64,000 bases of DNA, taken from assembly GCF_011682055.1 (NCBI RefSeq), contig NZ_JAAQOM010000003.1, positions 372,001 to 436,000 of the forward strand. The letters run 5' to 3'. The translations under genes were made by a program, and so were the position numbers. Origin of the DNA: Telluria antibiotica. Lineage in GTDB: Bacteria > Pseudomonadota > Gammaproteobacteria > Burkholderiales > Burkholderiaceae_D. Below, piece by piece: positions 63,778 through 64,000 of this stretch. Under the pieces are notes generated by a model. It was not told the DNA's origin and searched no databases. It worked only from the letters and a program-made list of their open reading frames with translations. Each line of letters opens with the position of its first letter. The first letter of the stretch is position 1.

Positions 63778-64000
63778 ATGACTCGTTCATTGAAAAAAGG
63801 GCCGTTCATTGACGCCCACCTGGTGAAAAAAGTCGAAGCCGCGCAAGCGAACAAAGACAAGAAGCCAGTCAAAACCTGGTCGCGCCGCTCGACGATCACC
63901 CCGGACTTCATCGGTCTGACGATCGCCGTCCACAACGGTAAAGTGCACGTGCCGGTGTACGTGTCCGAGAACATGGTGGGTCACAAGCTGGGCGAATTCG
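63778..64000 (+). CDS. rpsS: 30S ribosomal protein S19, 5' part
   Basis: 74 residues of about 91 are visible before the window ends. [19 protein letters not shown] and [42 protein letters not shown] match the family. It follows rplB after 9 bp, as usual in the S10 operon. Confidence 0.97.
   Translation, partial: MTRSLKKGPFIDAHLVKKVEAAQANKDKKPVKTWSRRSTITPDFIGLTIAVHNGKVHVPVYVSENMVGHKLGEF

Overview
The window is a high-GC chromosomal segment from a betaproteobacterium. It most resembles an Oxalobacteraceae member of the Massilia/Duganella type. The evidence is the str/S10 ribosomal protein genes, a tRNA-Val(GAC), GTAG-headed paired palindromes between genes, and the mix of guanidine, purine and envelope genes. 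The genus is an inference. No phage, plasmid or CRISPR signal was seen. The only transposon trace is a 5'-truncated tnpB.

Layout. 1-5673: 3' part of a cyclic beta-1,2-glucan synthase. 5793-9798: a PHP-type metallohydrolase, a GDT1-type manganese exporter and a serine hydrolase. 9795-12256 (minus): a hypothetical exported protein and a trypsin-like PDZ protease. 12493-24318: a long nine-gene operon behind a near-perfect sigma-54 promoter, in the order Tat-signalled TldD, TldE, second Tat-signalled TldD, DUF4159, MoxR ATPase, DUF58, BatA-like, DUF4175-like, and a membrane protein. 24345-26543: an MBL hydrolase, a spermidine-synthase-like protein and a TonB-domain lipoprotein. 26721-33985 (minus): an HlyD-like adaptor, ATPase, two MacB/FtsX permeases, a sigma-54 response regulator and a histidine kinase, behind a second sigma-54 promoter with an IHF-like site. 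34196-35776: a membrane-associated MutS-like ATPase.

35851-46610 (minus): a guanidine assimilation operon. Its leader is a clear guanidine-I (ykkC) riboswitch, followed by an ABC importer, two carboxyguanidine-deiminase-type proteins, a urea/guanidine carboxylase, a TorF-like porin and allophanate hydrolase. A possible sigma-54 promoter and an NtrC-like site lie upstream. Guanidine would be imported, carboxylated, deiminated to allophanate and hydrolysed to ammonia. 46864-49801: a phosphoethanolamine transferase and the tnpB remnant. 50035-64000: rpsL-rpsG-fusA-tuf-rpsJ, then a 6-kb interruption (8-oxoguanine deaminase, NCS2 purine permease, LacI regulator, MscS channel, tRNA-Val), then rplC-rplD-rplW-rplB-rpsS.

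The most interesting system is the pair of sigma-54 operons. Their upstream regions share GTGTCCGGC and CGCGGAC repeats about 80-90 bp before the -24 box. The response regulator encoded in the ABC operon is therefore a good candidate to switch on both the exporter and the Tat-exported TldD/TldE plus MoxR-Bat operon. This would be a possible envelope or peptide-stress module. Two families of dispersed palindromic repeats also occur: three REPIN-like pairs, and two 125-127 bp elements with GGGGTCAGAGCA ends that sit at gene stop codons.
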